DNA of 64,000 nucleotides from Mycolicibacterium hassiacum DSM 44199 (GTDB lineage: Bacteria; Actinomycetota; Actinomycetes; Mycobacteriales; Mycobacteriaceae), in the NCBI RefSeq assembly GCF_900603025.1, contig NZ_LR026975.1, positions 1,798,001 to 1,862,000 on the forward strand. Direction: 5' to 3'. The position numbers and the translations under genes were made by a program. Positions 35,143 through 48,721 of the stretch are shown in pieces; position 1 is the first letter of the stretch; each line of letters starts with the position of its first letter. The notes under the pieces are model-generated. The model saw nothing but the letters and a program-made list of their open reading frames with translations, searched no databases and was not told the origin of the DNA.

Positions 35143-38118
35143 GTGGTGAATCTCTCGGCGATAACCAAGCCCGTCGAACGGTTGGTGGCCACCGCGCAAA
35201 ACGGGCTGGAGGTGCTGCGGTACGGCGGCCTGGAGACCGGCGCGGTGCCGTCGCCGTTCCAGATCATCCAGAGCGTGCCGATGTTCCGGCTGCGCCGTTA
35301 CTTCCCGCCCGACAGCCGGCCCGGCAGCAAGCAACCCGGCCCGCCGGTGCTGATGGTGCACCCGATGATGATGTCTGCGGACATGTGGGACGTCACCCGC
35401 GAGAACGGCGCCGTCGGCATCCTGCACTGGTCCGGGCTGGACCCGTGGGTCATCGACTTCGGTTCGCCGGACCAGGTCGAGGGCGGTATGGAACGCAACC
35501 TCGCCGACCACATCGTCGCGCTCAGCGAGGCCATCGACACCGTCAAGGAGGTCACCGGCCGCGACGTGCACCTGGCCGGGTACTCCCAGGGCGGGATGTT
35601 CGCCTACCAGGCCGCGGCCTATCGGCACACCAAGGACCTGGCCAGCGTCATCGCGTTCGGTTCGCCGGTCGACACCTTGGCCGCGCTGCCGATGAACCTG
35701 CCGTCGAGCATCGCCCCGGCGGCCGCCGACTTCCTGGCCGATCACGTGTTCAGCCGCATCGACATCCCGGGGTGGTTGGCGCGCACCGGTTTTCAGATGC
35801 TCGACCCGATCAAGACCGCGCAGTCGCGCATCGAGTTCCTGCGCCAGCTGCACGACCGGGAGGCGTTGCTACCGCGCGAGCAGCAGCGCCGGTTCCTGGC
35901 GTCGGAGGGCTGGATCGCCTGGTCCGGGCCGGCCATCCAGGAGCTGCTCAAACAGTTCGTCGCGCACAACCGGATGATGACCGGCGGGTTCTCCATCCAC
36001 GGTGAGCTTGTCACCCTGTCCGACATCGAGTGCCCGATCCTGGCCGTGGTCGGTGAGGTCGACGACATCGGCCAGCCGGCGTCGGTGCGCGGCATCAAGC
36101 GCGCCGCCCCCAAGGCCGACGTCTACGAGTACCTCATCCGCGCAGGGCATTTCGGCCTGGTGGTGGGGTCGAAGGCGTCGTCGCAGACCTGGCCTACCGT
36201 CGCCGCCTGGGTCAAGTGGATCGACGGCACCGGGCCCAAGCCGGAGGGTGTGGTGCCGATGGCCGAACAGCCCGAGGTGCCGCGCAGCGAGAGCGGGGTG
36301 TCGTTGAGTTCCCGCGTCGCCCACGGCACCGCCGCGGCCACCGAGATGGCGTTCAACCTGGCTCGGTCGGCCGCCGAGGCGATGGTGGCGGCCAACCGGT
36401 CGGCCCGCGCGCTGGCGGTGGAGACCGCCCGCCCCCTGCCGCGGCTGACCCGGCTCGGCCAGATCACCCATCACACCCGAATCTCGCTGGGCCGCATCAT
36501 GTCCGAGCAGGCTCACGCCGCGCCCGACGGCGATGCGCTGCTGTTCGACGGGCGGGTGCACACCTATCAGGCGGTCGACCGGCGCATCAACAACGTGGTA
36601 CGCGGGTTGATCTCGGTCGGCATCCGCCAGGAGTCCAGGGTCGGGGTGCTGATGGAGACCCGGCCCAGCGCGCTGGTGGCGATCGCGGCGCTGTCCCGGC
36701 TCGGCGCGGTGGCCGTGCTGATGCCGCCGGACGTCGACCTGGCCGCCGCCGCCCGGCTGGGCGCGGTCACCGATATCATCGCCGACCCGAACCACCTCGA
36801 GGCGGCCCGCAGACTCAACATGCGGGTGCTGGTGCTCGGGGGCGGCGAGAACCGCGACCTCGACATCCCCCACGACGCCGACGTCGTCGACATGGAGCAG
36901 ATCGACCCCGACGAGGTCAAGCTGCCCGGCTGGTACCGGCCCAATCCGGGGCTGGCCCGCGACCTGGCGTTCATCGCGTTCTCCACGGCCGGCGGCGAGC
37001 TGGTGCCGCGCCAGATCACCAACTACCGCTGGGCGCTGTCGGCGTTCGGTACGGCGTCGGCGGCGGCGCTGGGCCGCGCCGACACGGTCTACTGCCTCAC
37101 GCCGCTGCATCACCCGTCCGGGCTGCTGGTGGCCCTGGGCGGGGCGGTGGTCGGCGGTTCGCGGATCGCGCTGTCGCGGGGCCTGCGCCCGGACCGGTTC
37201 GTCCAGGAGATCCGCCAGTACGGCGTCACCGTGGTCACCTACACCTGGGCGATGCTGCGCGAGGTCATCGACGACCCGGCCTTCTCATTGACCGGAAGTC
37301 ACCCGGTGCGGCTGTTCATCGGCTCCGGCATGCCCGCCGGGCTGTGGAAACGGGTGTGCGAGGTGTTCGAGCCCGCCCACGTGGTCGAGTTCTTCGCCAC
37401 CACCGACGGGCAGGCGGTGCTGGCCAATGTGTCCGGCGCCAAGGTGGGCAGCAAGGGCCGGCCGCTGCCGGGCGGCGGCGAGGTCGCGCTGGCCGCCTAC
37501 GACCCCGAGCACGACCTCATCCTCGAGGACGAGCAGGGCTTCGTGCGGCGGGCCGAGACCAACGAGGTCGGGGTGCTGTTGGCGCGTCCGCGCGGCCCGT
37601 TCGACCCGACCGCCTCGATCAAACGCGGGGTGTTCGCCCCCGCCGACATCTGGGTGTCCACCGAGTACCTGTTCCGGCGCGACGAGGACGGCGACTACTG
37701 GCTCGTCGACAGCCGCGGCAACGTGATCCACACCGAGCGCGGCGTGGTGTACGCCTCGGCGGTCAATGACGCCGTCGGCCGGCTCGACGCCGTCGACCTG
37801 GCGGTGACCTATCCGGTCGACGTCGGCGACCGGCGGCTTGCGGTCACTGCGCTGGCGCTGCGCCCCGGCGGCAGCATCCCGTCGGCGGATCTGACCGAGG
37901 CGCTGGCCGACCTGCCGGTCGGCAACCCGCCGGATGTCGTGCACGTGGTGCGCGACATGGCGCTGAGCGCCTCCTACCGGCCGCTGGTGGGGCCGCTGCA
38001 GGCGGCCGGCATTCCCAAGCCGTCACGTAACGCGTGGTACCTCGACCCCGATACGCATCGGTACAAGCGGCTGACCGTCGCGGTGCGCACCGAGCTCGCC
38101 GGGACCGGATCGCGGTGA
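35143..38118 (+). CDS. Fused alpha/beta hydrolase and AMP-binding-like protein (Rv1683 homologue)
   Basis: A 991-residue protein. The N-terminal ~370 residues are a PhaC/lipase-like alpha/beta hydrolase with nucleophile Ser148 in G-Y-S-Q-G-G. After a linker (~370-445) comes an acyl-activating enzyme-like half: HAAPDGDALLFDGRVHTYQAVDRRINN and, at ~610-625, IAFSTAGGELVPRQITN where true adenylating enzymes have TSGTTGxPK. The lysine-bearing loop is thus degenerate. Rv1683 has the same architecture and is annotated as a possible acyl-CoA synthetase/lipase; its role is lipid-related but not settled. GGGGAG precedes two possible GTG starts (35143, 35146). Confidence 0.82.
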   Translation: MVNLSAITKPVERLVATAQNGLEVLRYGGLETGAVPSPFQIIQSVPMFRLRRYFPPDSRPGSKQPGPPVLMVHPMMMSADMWDVTRENGAVGILHWSGLDPWVIDFGSPDQVEGGMERNLADHIVALSEAIDTVKEVTGRDVHLAGYSQGGMFAYQAAAYRHTKDLASVIAFGSPVDTLAALPMNLPSSIAPAAADFLADHVFSRIDIPGWLARTGFQMLDPIKTAQSRIEFLRQLHDREALLPREQQRRFLASEGWIAWSGPAIQELLKQFVAHNRMMTGGFSIHGELVTLSDIECPILAVVGEVDDIGQPASVRGIKRAAPKADVYEYLIRAGHFGLVVGSKASSQTWPTVAAWVKWIDGTGPKPEGVVPMAEQPEVPRSESGVSLSSRVAHGTAAATEMAFNLARSAAEAMVAANRSARALAVETARPLPRLTRLGQITHHTRISLGRIMSEQAHAAPDGDALLFDGRVHTYQAVDRRINNVVRGLISVGIRQESRVGVLMETRPSALVAIAALSRLGAVAVLMPPDVDLAAAARLGAVTDIIADPNHLEAARRLNMRVLVLGGGENRDLDIPHDADVVDMEQIDPDEVKLPGWYRPNPGLARDLAFIAFSTAGGELVPRQITNYRWALSAFGTASAAALGRADTVYCLTPLHHPSGLLVALGGAVVGGSRIALSRGLRPDRFVQEIRQYGVTVVTYTWAMLREVIDDPAFSLTGSHPVRLFIGSGMPAGLWKRVCEVFEPAHVVEFFATTDGQAVLANVSGAKVGSKGRPLPGGGEVALAAYDPEHDLILEDEQGFVRRAETNEVGVLLARPRGPFDPTASIKRGVFAPADIWVSTEYLFRRDEDGDYWLVDSRGNVIHTERGVVYASAVNDAVGRLDAVDLAVTYPVDVGDRRLAVTALALRPGGSIPSADLTEALADLPVGNPPDVVHVVRDMALSASYRPLVGPLQAAGIPKPSRNAWYLDPDTHRYKRLTVAVRTELAGTGSR

Positions 38119-38213
38119 CATGCCGGACGGGTGGTCCGCTGTTAGGCTCCCGCTGGCGGCAACCGTCCGCCGGACGGGCGCGACACCGGTGGTGGCCACG
38201 CACTGGAGGTGGG

Positions 38214-38729
38214 ATGAGAACTGATCGCTTCGCCTGGTGGCGGCTGGTCGGCGGCGGCGTGTTGGTGCTCGGCCTGACGACCGGACCGGGCGTCGTGACC
38301 GCCTCGGCCCAGCCCGCCGAGCCCACCGAGACCCCGGTCGCCGCGGACGAGAAGCCGAAGAGCTGCACGGGCAGGGACTGCAAGCGCGAGCACCCGGAGC
38401 CGCCGAGGATCAACGCCGACGCGCTGTTGGCGCAGATCCACAGCGAGTACCGGCAGGGCGACGGCGGCGGGCAGATCTCCAAGCTGATCGACGACGCGGT
38501 CAAACTGCGCAGGCAGGGGTTCCGCCCGTCGTACGCCAACGCGGTGGCGCTGGCCGAGGCGCTGGAGGCGCGGCCCAACCAGATCCCGCTGATCGAGGCG
38601 CTCAAGGAGACCATCGCCTATCAGCGCAAACAACAGGCGCAGGCACAGATGTCGATCGGTTCGAACGCACCCGCCGTGTCGACGCCGATCATCCTGCCGG
38701 ACGTCGGCATCAACCTGCCGCAGAGGTGA
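38214..38729 (+). CDS. Secreted protein of unknown function
   Basis: A 171-residue protein with a signal peptide (hydrophobic ~9-30, A-S-A cut near 32). The mature part starts with a Pro/Thr/Lys region containing C-x5-C, then a helical section (ALLAQIHSEYRQGDGGGQISKLIDDAVKLRRQGFRPSYANAVALAEALEARPNQ) and a Gln-rich stretch ending IILPDVGINLPQR. It is mycobacterium-specific in appearance and no domain is recognised. GGAGGTGGG lies directly before the ATG. The stop overlaps or abuts the Trm112-like gene, so they are probably cotranscribed. Confidence 0.75.
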   Translation: MRTDRFAWWRLVGGGVLVLGLTTGPGVVTASAQPAEPTETPVAADEKPKSCTGRDCKREHPEPPRINADALLAQIHSEYRQGDGGGQISKLIDDAVKLRRQGFRPSYANAVALAEALEARPNQIPLIEALKETIAYQRKQQAQAQMSIGSNAPAVSTPIILPDVGINLPQR

Positions 38730-38731
38730 CG

Positions 38732-38947
38732 GTGCTCGATCAGAAACTGCTCGACATCCTGGTCTGCCCCGAGGACCGCGGTCCGCTGCTGGTGGTGGGT
38801 GACGAGTTCCTCTACAACCCGCGGCTGCGCCGCGCCTACCGCATCGAGGACGGGGTTCCGGTGCTGCTGATCGACGAGGCGGTCACCATCACCGATGACG
38901 CCGAGCACCAGCGGATGCTCGACCGGGCGTCCGGCCGTACCGGGTAG
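38732..38947 (+). CDS. Trm112-like protein
   Basis: A 71-residue protein of the Trm112/UPF0434 family. [11 protein letters not shown] is the family's usual metal-finger remnant and [18 protein letters not shown] is the conserved C-terminal pattern. Only one of the expected cysteines is present, so the zinc site is reduced. Eukaryotic Trm112 activates methyltransferases; the bacterial role is unclear. A GTG at 38726, overlapping the preceding stop, would add two residues. It is too short to be certain of the start. Confidence 0.8.
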   Translation: MLDQKLLDILVCPEDRGPLLVVGDEFLYNPRLRRAYRIEDGVPVLLIDEAVTITDDAEHQRMLDRASGRTG

Positions 38948-38977
38948 CTCCCTGCTGTCCCGGACCGGCACCGCAGG

Positions 38978-38983
38978 CACAAT
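38978..38983 (+). promoter_or_regulatory. Predicted -10 box of leaderless mpg promoter
   Basis: CACAAT is followed by seven bases and then the GTG of mpg, again without a ribosome site. The first base departs from the TANNNT form, so it is a weaker case than lysX and pheS. Confidence 0.35.
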
Positions 38984-38990
38984 CGCTCGG

Positions 38991-39602
38991 GTGCGCGCCG
39001 AGTTGTTGGAGGTCGACCCGCTCACCGCGGCCCGGCGTCTGCTGGGCGCGACGCTGGTCGGCCGGGCGGTGACCGCGATGATCGTCGAAGTCGAGGCCTA
39101 CGGCGGGCCGCCGGACGGGCCGTGGCCGGACGCCGCGTCGCACTCCTATCGCGGACCGGGTGCGCGCAACGCGGTGATGTTCGGCCCGGCGGGGCGCATG
39201 TACACCTACCGTAGCCACGGCATTCACGTGTGCGCGAACGTGGTGTGCGCCACCGACGGGGTGGCCGGCGCGGTGCTGCTGCGCGCCGCGGCGATCGAGT
39301 CCGGGCTCGAGACCGCCCGGGCGCGTCGGGGCGGGGCGGTGAAACCCGCGGCGCTGGCCCGCGGACCGGGCAATCTGTGCGCAGCGCTGGGAATCACGAT
39401 GGACGACAACGGGATTGATCTGTTCGATCCCGCCAGCCCGATCCGGTTGGTGCTCGGCGAGCAGCGCGACGGGGTGACCGGTCCCAGGGTGGGGGTGAGC
39501 AAGGCGGCCGACCGGCCGTGGCGGATGTGGCTGGCCGGGCGGCCCGAGGTGTCGGCGTATCGGCGCAGTCCGCGGGCACCGGCTCCGGGTCACAGCGATT
39601 AG
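38991..39602 (+). CDS. mpg: DNA-3-methyladenine glycosylase (AAG/MPG family)
   Basis: A 203-residue base-excision enzyme that removes alkylated purines. Family motifs are [57 protein letters not shown] and the C-terminal [12 protein letters not shown]. Catalytic Glu is in VEVEAY and the intercalating Tyr in YTYRSHG. Same length as Rv1688. GTG at 38991 is chosen over upstream frame extension because it starts the conserved part. The next gene is tyrS, 18 nt away. Confidence 0.94.
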   Translation: MRAELLEVDPLTAARRLLGATLVGRAVTAMIVEVEAYGGPPDGPWPDAASHSYRGPGARNAVMFGPAGRMYTYRSHGIHVCANVVCATDGVAGAVLLRAAAIESGLETARARRGGAVKPAALARGPGNLCAALGITMDDNGIDLFDPASPIRLVLGEQRDGVTGPRVGVSKAADRPWRMWLAGRPEVSAYRRSPRAPAPGHSD

Positions 39603-39620
39603 TGCGGGAAGATCGACGTC

Positions 39621-40904
39621 ATGGGTACGTCCATCCTCGACGAACTGGAGTGGCGGGGGCTGATCGCCCAGTCGACCGACCGGGAGGCGCTCGCGGCCGA
39701 GTTGGCCGCCGGGCCGGTCACCGTCTATTCCGGTTTCGATCCCACCGCCCCGAGCCTCCACGCCGGGCACCTGATCCCGCTGCTGACGCTGCGGCGGTTC
39801 CAGCGGGCCGGCCACCGGCCCATCGTGCTGGCCGGGGGAGCGACGGGCATGATCGGCGACCCCCGCGAGATCGGGGAGCGCACCCTGCAGGACGCTGACA
39901 CCGTCGCCGAGTGGGCCGAGCGGATCCGCGGTCAGCTGGAACGGTTCGTCGAGTTCGACGACTCGCCCACCGGGGCGATCGTCGAGAACAACCTGGCCTG
40001 GACGCAGAACCTCAGCGCGATCGAGTTCCTGCGGGATATCGGCAAGCACTTCTCGGTCAACGTGATGCTCGACCGCGACACCGTGCGGCGCCGGCTCGAG
40101 GGCGAGGGGATCTCCTACACCGAGTTCAGCTACATGTTGCTGCAGGCCAACGACTACCTGGAGTTGTACCGCCGGTACGACTGCCGACTGCAGGTCGGCG
40201 GGTCCGACCAGTGGGGCAACATCATCGCCGGGGTGCGGCTGGTGCGCCAGAAGACCGGTGCGACCGTGCACGCGCTGACCACGCCGCTGGTGACCGACTC
40301 GTCGGGCCAGAAGTTCGGCAAGTCCACCGGTGGCGGCAGCCTGTGGCTCGATCCGGAGATGACCAGCCCGTACGCCTGGTATCAGTACTTCATCAACACC
40401 GCCGACGCGGACGTGATCCGCTACCTGCGGTGGTTCACCTTCCTGACCGCCGAGGAACTGGCGGAACTGCAGACCGCGACCGCCGAACGGCCGCACGAGC
40501 GCGCCGCGCAGCGCCGGCTGGCCCGCGAGATGACCACCCTGGTGCACGGCGAAGCGGCCACCGAGGCGGTCGAGCACGCGAGCCTGGCGCTGTTCGGCCG
40601 GGGCGAGTTGAGCCGGCTCGACGAGGCGACGCTGGCGGCCGCGCTGCGGGAGGCGTCCAATCACGAGGTCGCCCAGCTCAAACCGGGCGGACCGGACACC
40701 ATCACCGATCTGCTGGTGGCCAGCGGGCTGGTGTCGAGCAAGGGCGCGGCCCGGCGCACCGTCAACGAGGGCGGCGCCTACGTCAACAACGTCCGGATCG
40801 AACGCGACGACTGGACGCCGCAGCCGTCGGACTTCCTGCACGGCCGCTGGTTGGTGCTGCGTCGGGGCAAGCGGAACATCGCGGGCGTCGAACGCGTTGG
40901 ATGA
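39621..40904 (+). CDS. tyrS: Tyrosyl-tRNA synthetase
   Basis: A 427-residue class I synthetase. The HIGH-type motif is P-S-L-H-A-G-H in the N-terminal Rossmann fold (~44-50), the KMSKS-type loop is K-F-G-K-S-T near 234-239, and an S4 RNA-binding domain closes the chain ([23 protein letters not shown]). In rapid-growing mycobacteria the rrnB operon follows tyrS, as here. Confidence 0.96.
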   Translation: MGTSILDELEWRGLIAQSTDREALAAELAAGPVTVYSGFDPTAPSLHAGHLIPLLTLRRFQRAGHRPIVLAGGATGMIGDPREIGERTLQDADTVAEWAERIRGQLERFVEFDDSPTGAIVENNLAWTQNLSAIEFLRDIGKHFSVNVMLDRDTVRRRLEGEGISYTEFSYMLLQANDYLELYRRYDCRLQVGGSDQWGNIIAGVRLVRQKTGATVHALTTPLVTDSSGQKFGKSTGGGSLWLDPEMTSPYAWYQYFINTADADVIRYLRWFTFLTAEELAELQTATAERPHERAAQRRLAREMTTLVHGEAATEAVEHASLALFGRGELSRLDEATLAAALREASNHEVAQLKPGGPDTITDLLVASGLVSSKGAARRTVNEGGAYVNNVRIERDDWTPQPSDFLHGRWLVLRRGKRNIAGVERVG

Positions 40905-40981
40905 GTGTCGCGCTCGGTCCGCCCACGCGGTGGCCGGGGCAGCCCGGCGAGGAGTCAGAAAATCGGCTCTGACCAGCCAGT

Positions 40982-41010
40982 TTGACTCTTCGTTAGCGCT
41001 GACGTAACTT
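40982..41010 (+). promoter_or_regulatory. rRNA operon promoter
   Basis: TTGACT (40982-40987) and TAACTT (41005-41010) are separated by 17 nt, a near-perfect vegetative promoter of the type used by mycobacterial rrn operons. Transcription should start near 41017, about 260 nt before mature 16S. No second equally good promoter is seen in the gap. Confidence 0.8.
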
Positions 41011-41016
41011 ATTGAT

Positions 41017-41276
41017 CCGTCGTCGCGACGCGGAGAAAAACCGCCGAGCGCGACGGCCCTCCCAAGGGAATCCCACCTCGGTGGGTTCCTCTCCGTCCGC
41101 ACTGTGAAGTACGCGGCTTAAACGCCGCGGATTCGCTGCGCGGCCGGGCGGGTGTGTTGTTTGAGAACTCAATAGTGTGTTTGGTGGTTTTTGTTTGTTG
41201 TTTGGTTTTTTGCCATGCCCGTGTTTTCCCGTTTGGCGGGTGTGGTGTTGTTTTTGCCAGTGATTTTCTGGACGTG
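41017..41276 (+). other. rRNA leader with hairpin and boxA-like antitermination region
   Basis: The 372-bp gap between tyrS and 16S holds no gene. A bulged hairpin (GGAA.CCCACC with GGTGGGTTCC, 41067-41089) lies early in the leader. Further on, TGTTTGAGAACTCAATAGTG (from about 41158) is the conserved boxA-type antitermination region of mycobacterial rrn leaders. The T/G-rich stretch up to 16S includes the 5' half of the processing stem. Confidence 0.6.
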
Positions 41277-42810
<1,534 letters not shown>

Positions 42811-42993
42811 AGCGCCATGTACTGGTTTCCCCCGTCCCCGTGTCCGCGGGAGTGAGGCGGTTGGGAGAGTCGCCATTGCCTGTAGTGGGTGGTGGTGTGG
42901 TGCGCAGCAAACGTCGCTGACCCGAAACGGGGTTTCGGGGTCGGCGGGAACCACCGGCACACTATTGGGCTTTGAGGCAACAGGCCCGTTGTG

Positions 42994-43049
42994 GCCCCGC
43001 CTTTTGTGGTGGGGTTGGGTTGTTGTCGCCCCGTCTTTGGTGGTGGGGT
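42994..43049 (+). repeat. Duplicated hairpin in the 16S-23S spacer
   Basis: Two 22-nt copies (42994-43015 and 43028-43049) differ at two positions. Each starts GCCCCG and ends GGTGGGGT and can fold into a 7-bp hairpin (with one G-T pair). The whole ~350-nt spacer (42807-43157) contains no tRNA gene, as usual for mycobacteria. A longer hairpin (GACCCGAAAC with GTTTCGGGGTC) lies near 42919-42943. Confidence 0.6.
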
Positions 43050-43157
43050 GTGGTGTTTGATTTGTGGATAGTGGTTGCGAGCATCTAGCGGCGCATGCCC
43101 TCGTTTGTGGGGGTGTGTGTTGTGGTGTGGTGCAATGCGAGTTCTTCCGAGTTGTGT

Positions 43158-46266
<3,109 letters not shown>

Positions 46267-46371
46267 ACACCAACCACACCAACCGTGTGTGTGCTCGCAA
46301 CCACACCCATCCACAACCAAACCCCACCCCACCACCAAAACAAAACCGGGGCATGCAAGAATCACATAGAG

Positions 46372-46487
46372 TTACGGTGGTCAATAGCGGCAGGGAAACG
46401 CCCGGTCCCATCCCGAACCCGGAAGCTAAGCCTGCCAGCGCCGATGATACTGCCCACAACGGGTGGAAAAGTAGGACACCGCCGAAC
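46372..46487 (+). rRNA. rrf: 5S ribosomal RNA
   Basis: The 116-nt 5S starts TTACGGTGGTCAATAGCGGC and ends ACACCGCCGAAC, whose ends pair as helix I. CCCGGTCCCATCCCGAACCCGG is the conserved loop region. It is separated from 23S by ~105 nt of A/C-rich spacer. Confidence 0.95.
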
Positions 46488-46497
46488 ACACACACCA

Positions 46498-46530
46498 CCT
46501 GTGGCCCCCAACCGGGGGCCACAGGCGTTT
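46498..46530 (+). terminator. rRNA operon terminator
   Basis: CCTGTGGCCCCC (46498-46509) and GGGGGCCACAGG (46514-46525) form a perfect 12-bp stem with a 4-nt loop, followed by CGTTTTC. It is the strongest intrinsic terminator in the window and ends the rRNA operon. Confidence 0.92.
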
Positions 46531-46670
46531 TCACGTCCAATTCATCACGAATATCGAGCGCCGATCGCGTCACGAAACGGCCGGCAACGCCCGACCTGTC
46601 ACGTCCTCGATGGGGCGAGGGCCGGTGTTTTCTTTCCGTCGGAACACCGCCCGAATTCGGCGCCGGATTC

Positions 46671-46691
46671 GCAGCGGAATTCTTCCGCTGC
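46671..46691. promoter_or_regulatory. Inverted repeat before the TPR gene
   Basis: GCAGCGGAA and TTCCGCTGC are perfect 9-bp arms around TTC. It ends 21 nt before the TPR gene ATG, overlapping the expected promoter, and could be an operator or an RNA hairpin next to the ribosome site (AGGTAGAAAG). Between the rrn terminator and this repeat (46531-46670) no gene or other signal is seen. Confidence 0.5.
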
Positions 46692-46712
46692 AGACATATC
46701 AGGTAGAAAGAC

Positions 46713-47495
46713 ATGGTGGCCCAGGACAACACCGGCGGCACGGACCGGCGACGCCCGCGGCGTCCGCTGCCGCGATCCTCGGGTCCGGATCGCGCCCGCC
46801 GCGCACAACCCCGGACCGACGACGACCGACGCCCCGCAGGACCGCCGATTCCCGAGGGCGTCGACGCTCGCCAACTCTCGCCCGAAATCCGCGGTGAGCT
46901 CATGACTTTGGATCGGCGCACCGCCGATGTCGTGGCGCGCCATCTCGTCGCGGCCGGCAATCTTCTCGACGAGGATCCGGAGGCCGCGCTCGCCCACGCG
47001 CAGGCGGCCCGCGCCCGGTCCGGCCGGATCGCCGCGGTGCGCGAGGCCGTCGGCATCGCCGCCTACCACTGCGGTGACTGGGCGCAGGCGCTGGCGGAGC
47101 TGCGCGCCGCCCGCCGGCTGGGCAGCCGATCGCCGCTGCTGCCGCTGATCGCCGACTGTGAGCGCGGCGTCGGCCGGCCCGAACGCGCGATCGAACTGTC
47201 GCGCAGTCCCGACGCCGCGAAGCTGACCGGTGACGAGGCCGACGAGATGCGCATCGTCGCGGCCGGGGCGCGCTCGGATCTCGGTCAACACGAACAGGCG
47301 CTGGCGATCCTGTCCACCCCACAACTGGATCCCAGCCGCAAAGGCTCCACCGCCGCCCGGCTGTTCTACGCCTACGCCGACACACTGCTGGCGCTGGGCC
47401 GTCACGACGAGGCGCTGCAGTGGTTCGTGCACGCCGCGTCGGCCGACGTCGAGGGTGTGACCGACGCCGAGGACCGGATCACGGAGCTGACCTGA
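46713..47495 (+). CDS. TPR-repeat protein (Rv1691 homologue)
   Basis: A 260-residue protein. The first ~55 residues are Arg/Pro/Asp-rich and likely disordered. Then helices follow (LDRRTADVVARHLVAAGNLLDEDPEAALAHAQAARARSG, CGDWAQALAELRAARRLG, LGQHEQALAILS, LGRHDEALQWFVHAA), arranged as tetratricopeptide-like repeats. These serve protein contacts; partners are unknown. It overlaps or abuts the HAD phosphatase gene, consistent with the Rv1691-Rv1692 pair. Confidence 0.82.
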   Translation: MVAQDNTGGTDRRRPRRPLPRSSGPDRARRAQPRTDDDRRPAGPPIPEGVDARQLSPEIRGELMTLDRRTADVVARHLVAAGNLLDEDPEAALAHAQAARARSGRIAAVREAVGIAAYHCGDWAQALAELRAARRLGSRSPLLPLIADCERGVGRPERAIELSRSPDAAKLTGDEADEMRIVAAGARSDLGQHEQALAILSTPQLDPSRKGSTAARLFYAYADTLLALGRHDEALQWFVHAASADVEGVTDAEDRITELT

Positions 47496-47496
47496 G

Positions 47497-48531
47497 GTGG
47501 CTGCGCTGGTGGCGGGGCACGATTGCCTCCTGCTGGATCTCGACGGCACGGTGTTCCGCGGTCACCAACCGACCGTGGGTGCGGTGCAGACGCTGGCGAC
47601 CGTGCCGGCCCGCAAACTGTTCGTCACCAACAACGCCTCCCGCACCCCCGCCGAGGTGGCAGAGCACCTGTGCGCTCTGGGGTTTCAGGCCGCCGCCGAC
47701 GATGTGGTGACCAGCGCCCAGAGCGCGGCGAACCTGCTCGCCACCCGGGTGGCATCCGGTTCGCGGGTGCTCGTCGTCGGCACCGACGCGCTGGCCGCCG
47801 AGGTGCAGCGGGTCGGGTGTGTGCCGGTGCGGCGGTTCGACGACGAGCCGGTGGCGGTCGTGCAGGGACATTCCCCGCGCACCGGATGGCCGGACCTGGC
47901 CGAGGCCGCGCTGGCCATCCGCGCAGGTGCGCTGTGGGTCGCGGCCAACGTGGACCGGACCCTGCCGTCCGAGCGCGGCCTGCTCCCGGGCAACGGTGCG
48001 ATGGTGGCCGCGTTGCGTGCCGCGACCGACCGGGAACCCGTGGTGGCCGGCAAACCGCAGCCCGCGCTGCTCAACGACGCGCTGGCCCGCGGCACGTTCA
48101 GCGCTCCGCTCGTGGTCGGCGATCGGCTCGACACCGACATCGCCGGCGCGAACGCGGCGGGCCTGCCCAGCCTGATGGTGCTGACCGGGGTCAACACCGC
48201 CGAGGACGTCATCCGGGCCCCGGCGGCGCAGCGGCCCGGCTATCTGGCCCCCGATCTGCGCTCGCTGTACGCCGCCCCGGACGAGCTGCGGGTGGGACCG
48301 CACCCGGCCTGGCGGATCGAGATCCGCCGTGACGACGAGGCCGAGGCCCAGGTGGTGGTGCACGGCACCGGTCGGGAGGGCGGCGACGCGCTGTCGGCGG
48401 TGCGGGCGACGGCCGCCGCGGTGTGGGACGCCGGGCTCGACGGGCGCTTCGGCATCGTGGCCGGCGACGCCGCGGCACGACAGGCCCTCGAGGCATGGGC
48501 GGTGGTGACGGCCGCCGATCGACTAGCGTGA
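47497..48531 (+). CDS. HAD phosphatase, glycerol-3-phosphate phosphatase homologue (Rv1692)
   Basis: A 344-residue HAD-IIA hydrolase. The nucleophile motif is D-L-D-G-T near 14-18, the lysine motif is AGKPQPALL and the metal motif VVGDRLDTDIAGA. Rv1692 has been shown to be a D,L-glycerol-3-phosphate phosphatase of lipid polar-head recycling; that function is inferred here by homology. The C-terminal ~75 residues (RIEIRRDDEAEAQVVV...) form an extra domain. GTG start; TGAGG junction with the TPR gene. Confidence 0.88.
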   Translation: MAALVAGHDCLLLDLDGTVFRGHQPTVGAVQTLATVPARKLFVTNNASRTPAEVAEHLCALGFQAAADDVVTSAQSAANLLATRVASGSRVLVVGTDALAAEVQRVGCVPVRRFDDEPVAVVQGHSPRTGWPDLAEAALAIRAGALWVAANVDRTLPSERGLLPGNGAMVAALRAATDREPVVAGKPQPALLNDALARGTFSAPLVVGDRLDTDIAGANAAGLPSLMVLTGVNTAEDVIRAPAAQRPGYLAPDLRSLYAAPDELRVGPHPAWRIEIRRDDEAEAQVVVHGTGREGGDALSAVRATAAAVWDAGLDGRFGIVAGDAAARQALEAWAVVTAADRLA

Positions 48532-48538
48532 AGACGTT

Positions 48539-48715
48539 ATGAGCACCGACCCCGACCAGATTCGCGCCCGGATCGCGGAGGTGCTGGCAGGCCTGCCCGA
48601 CCCCGCCCAGGAGGGCATCGAGCTCGCCGACGAGGAGATCGATGCCATCGCCGCGCGGCTCGAGCAGGCACATGACCTGCTGGTCCAGGCCCTCGAGTCG
48701 GTCGAGAAGGGCTGA
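48539..48715 (+). CDS. Small conserved protein (Rv1693 position)
   Basis: A 58-residue acidic helical protein ([49 protein letters not shown]). It is a standalone gene too short for most gene calls, with codon use like its neighbours. It lies between the HAD phosphatase and tlyA, where M. tuberculosis has Rv1693 of similar size. Function unknown. Confidence 0.7.
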   Translation: MSTDPDQIRARIAEVLAGLPDPAQEGIELADEEIDAIAARLEQAHDLLVQALESVEKG

Positions 48716-48721
48716 CGTCAC

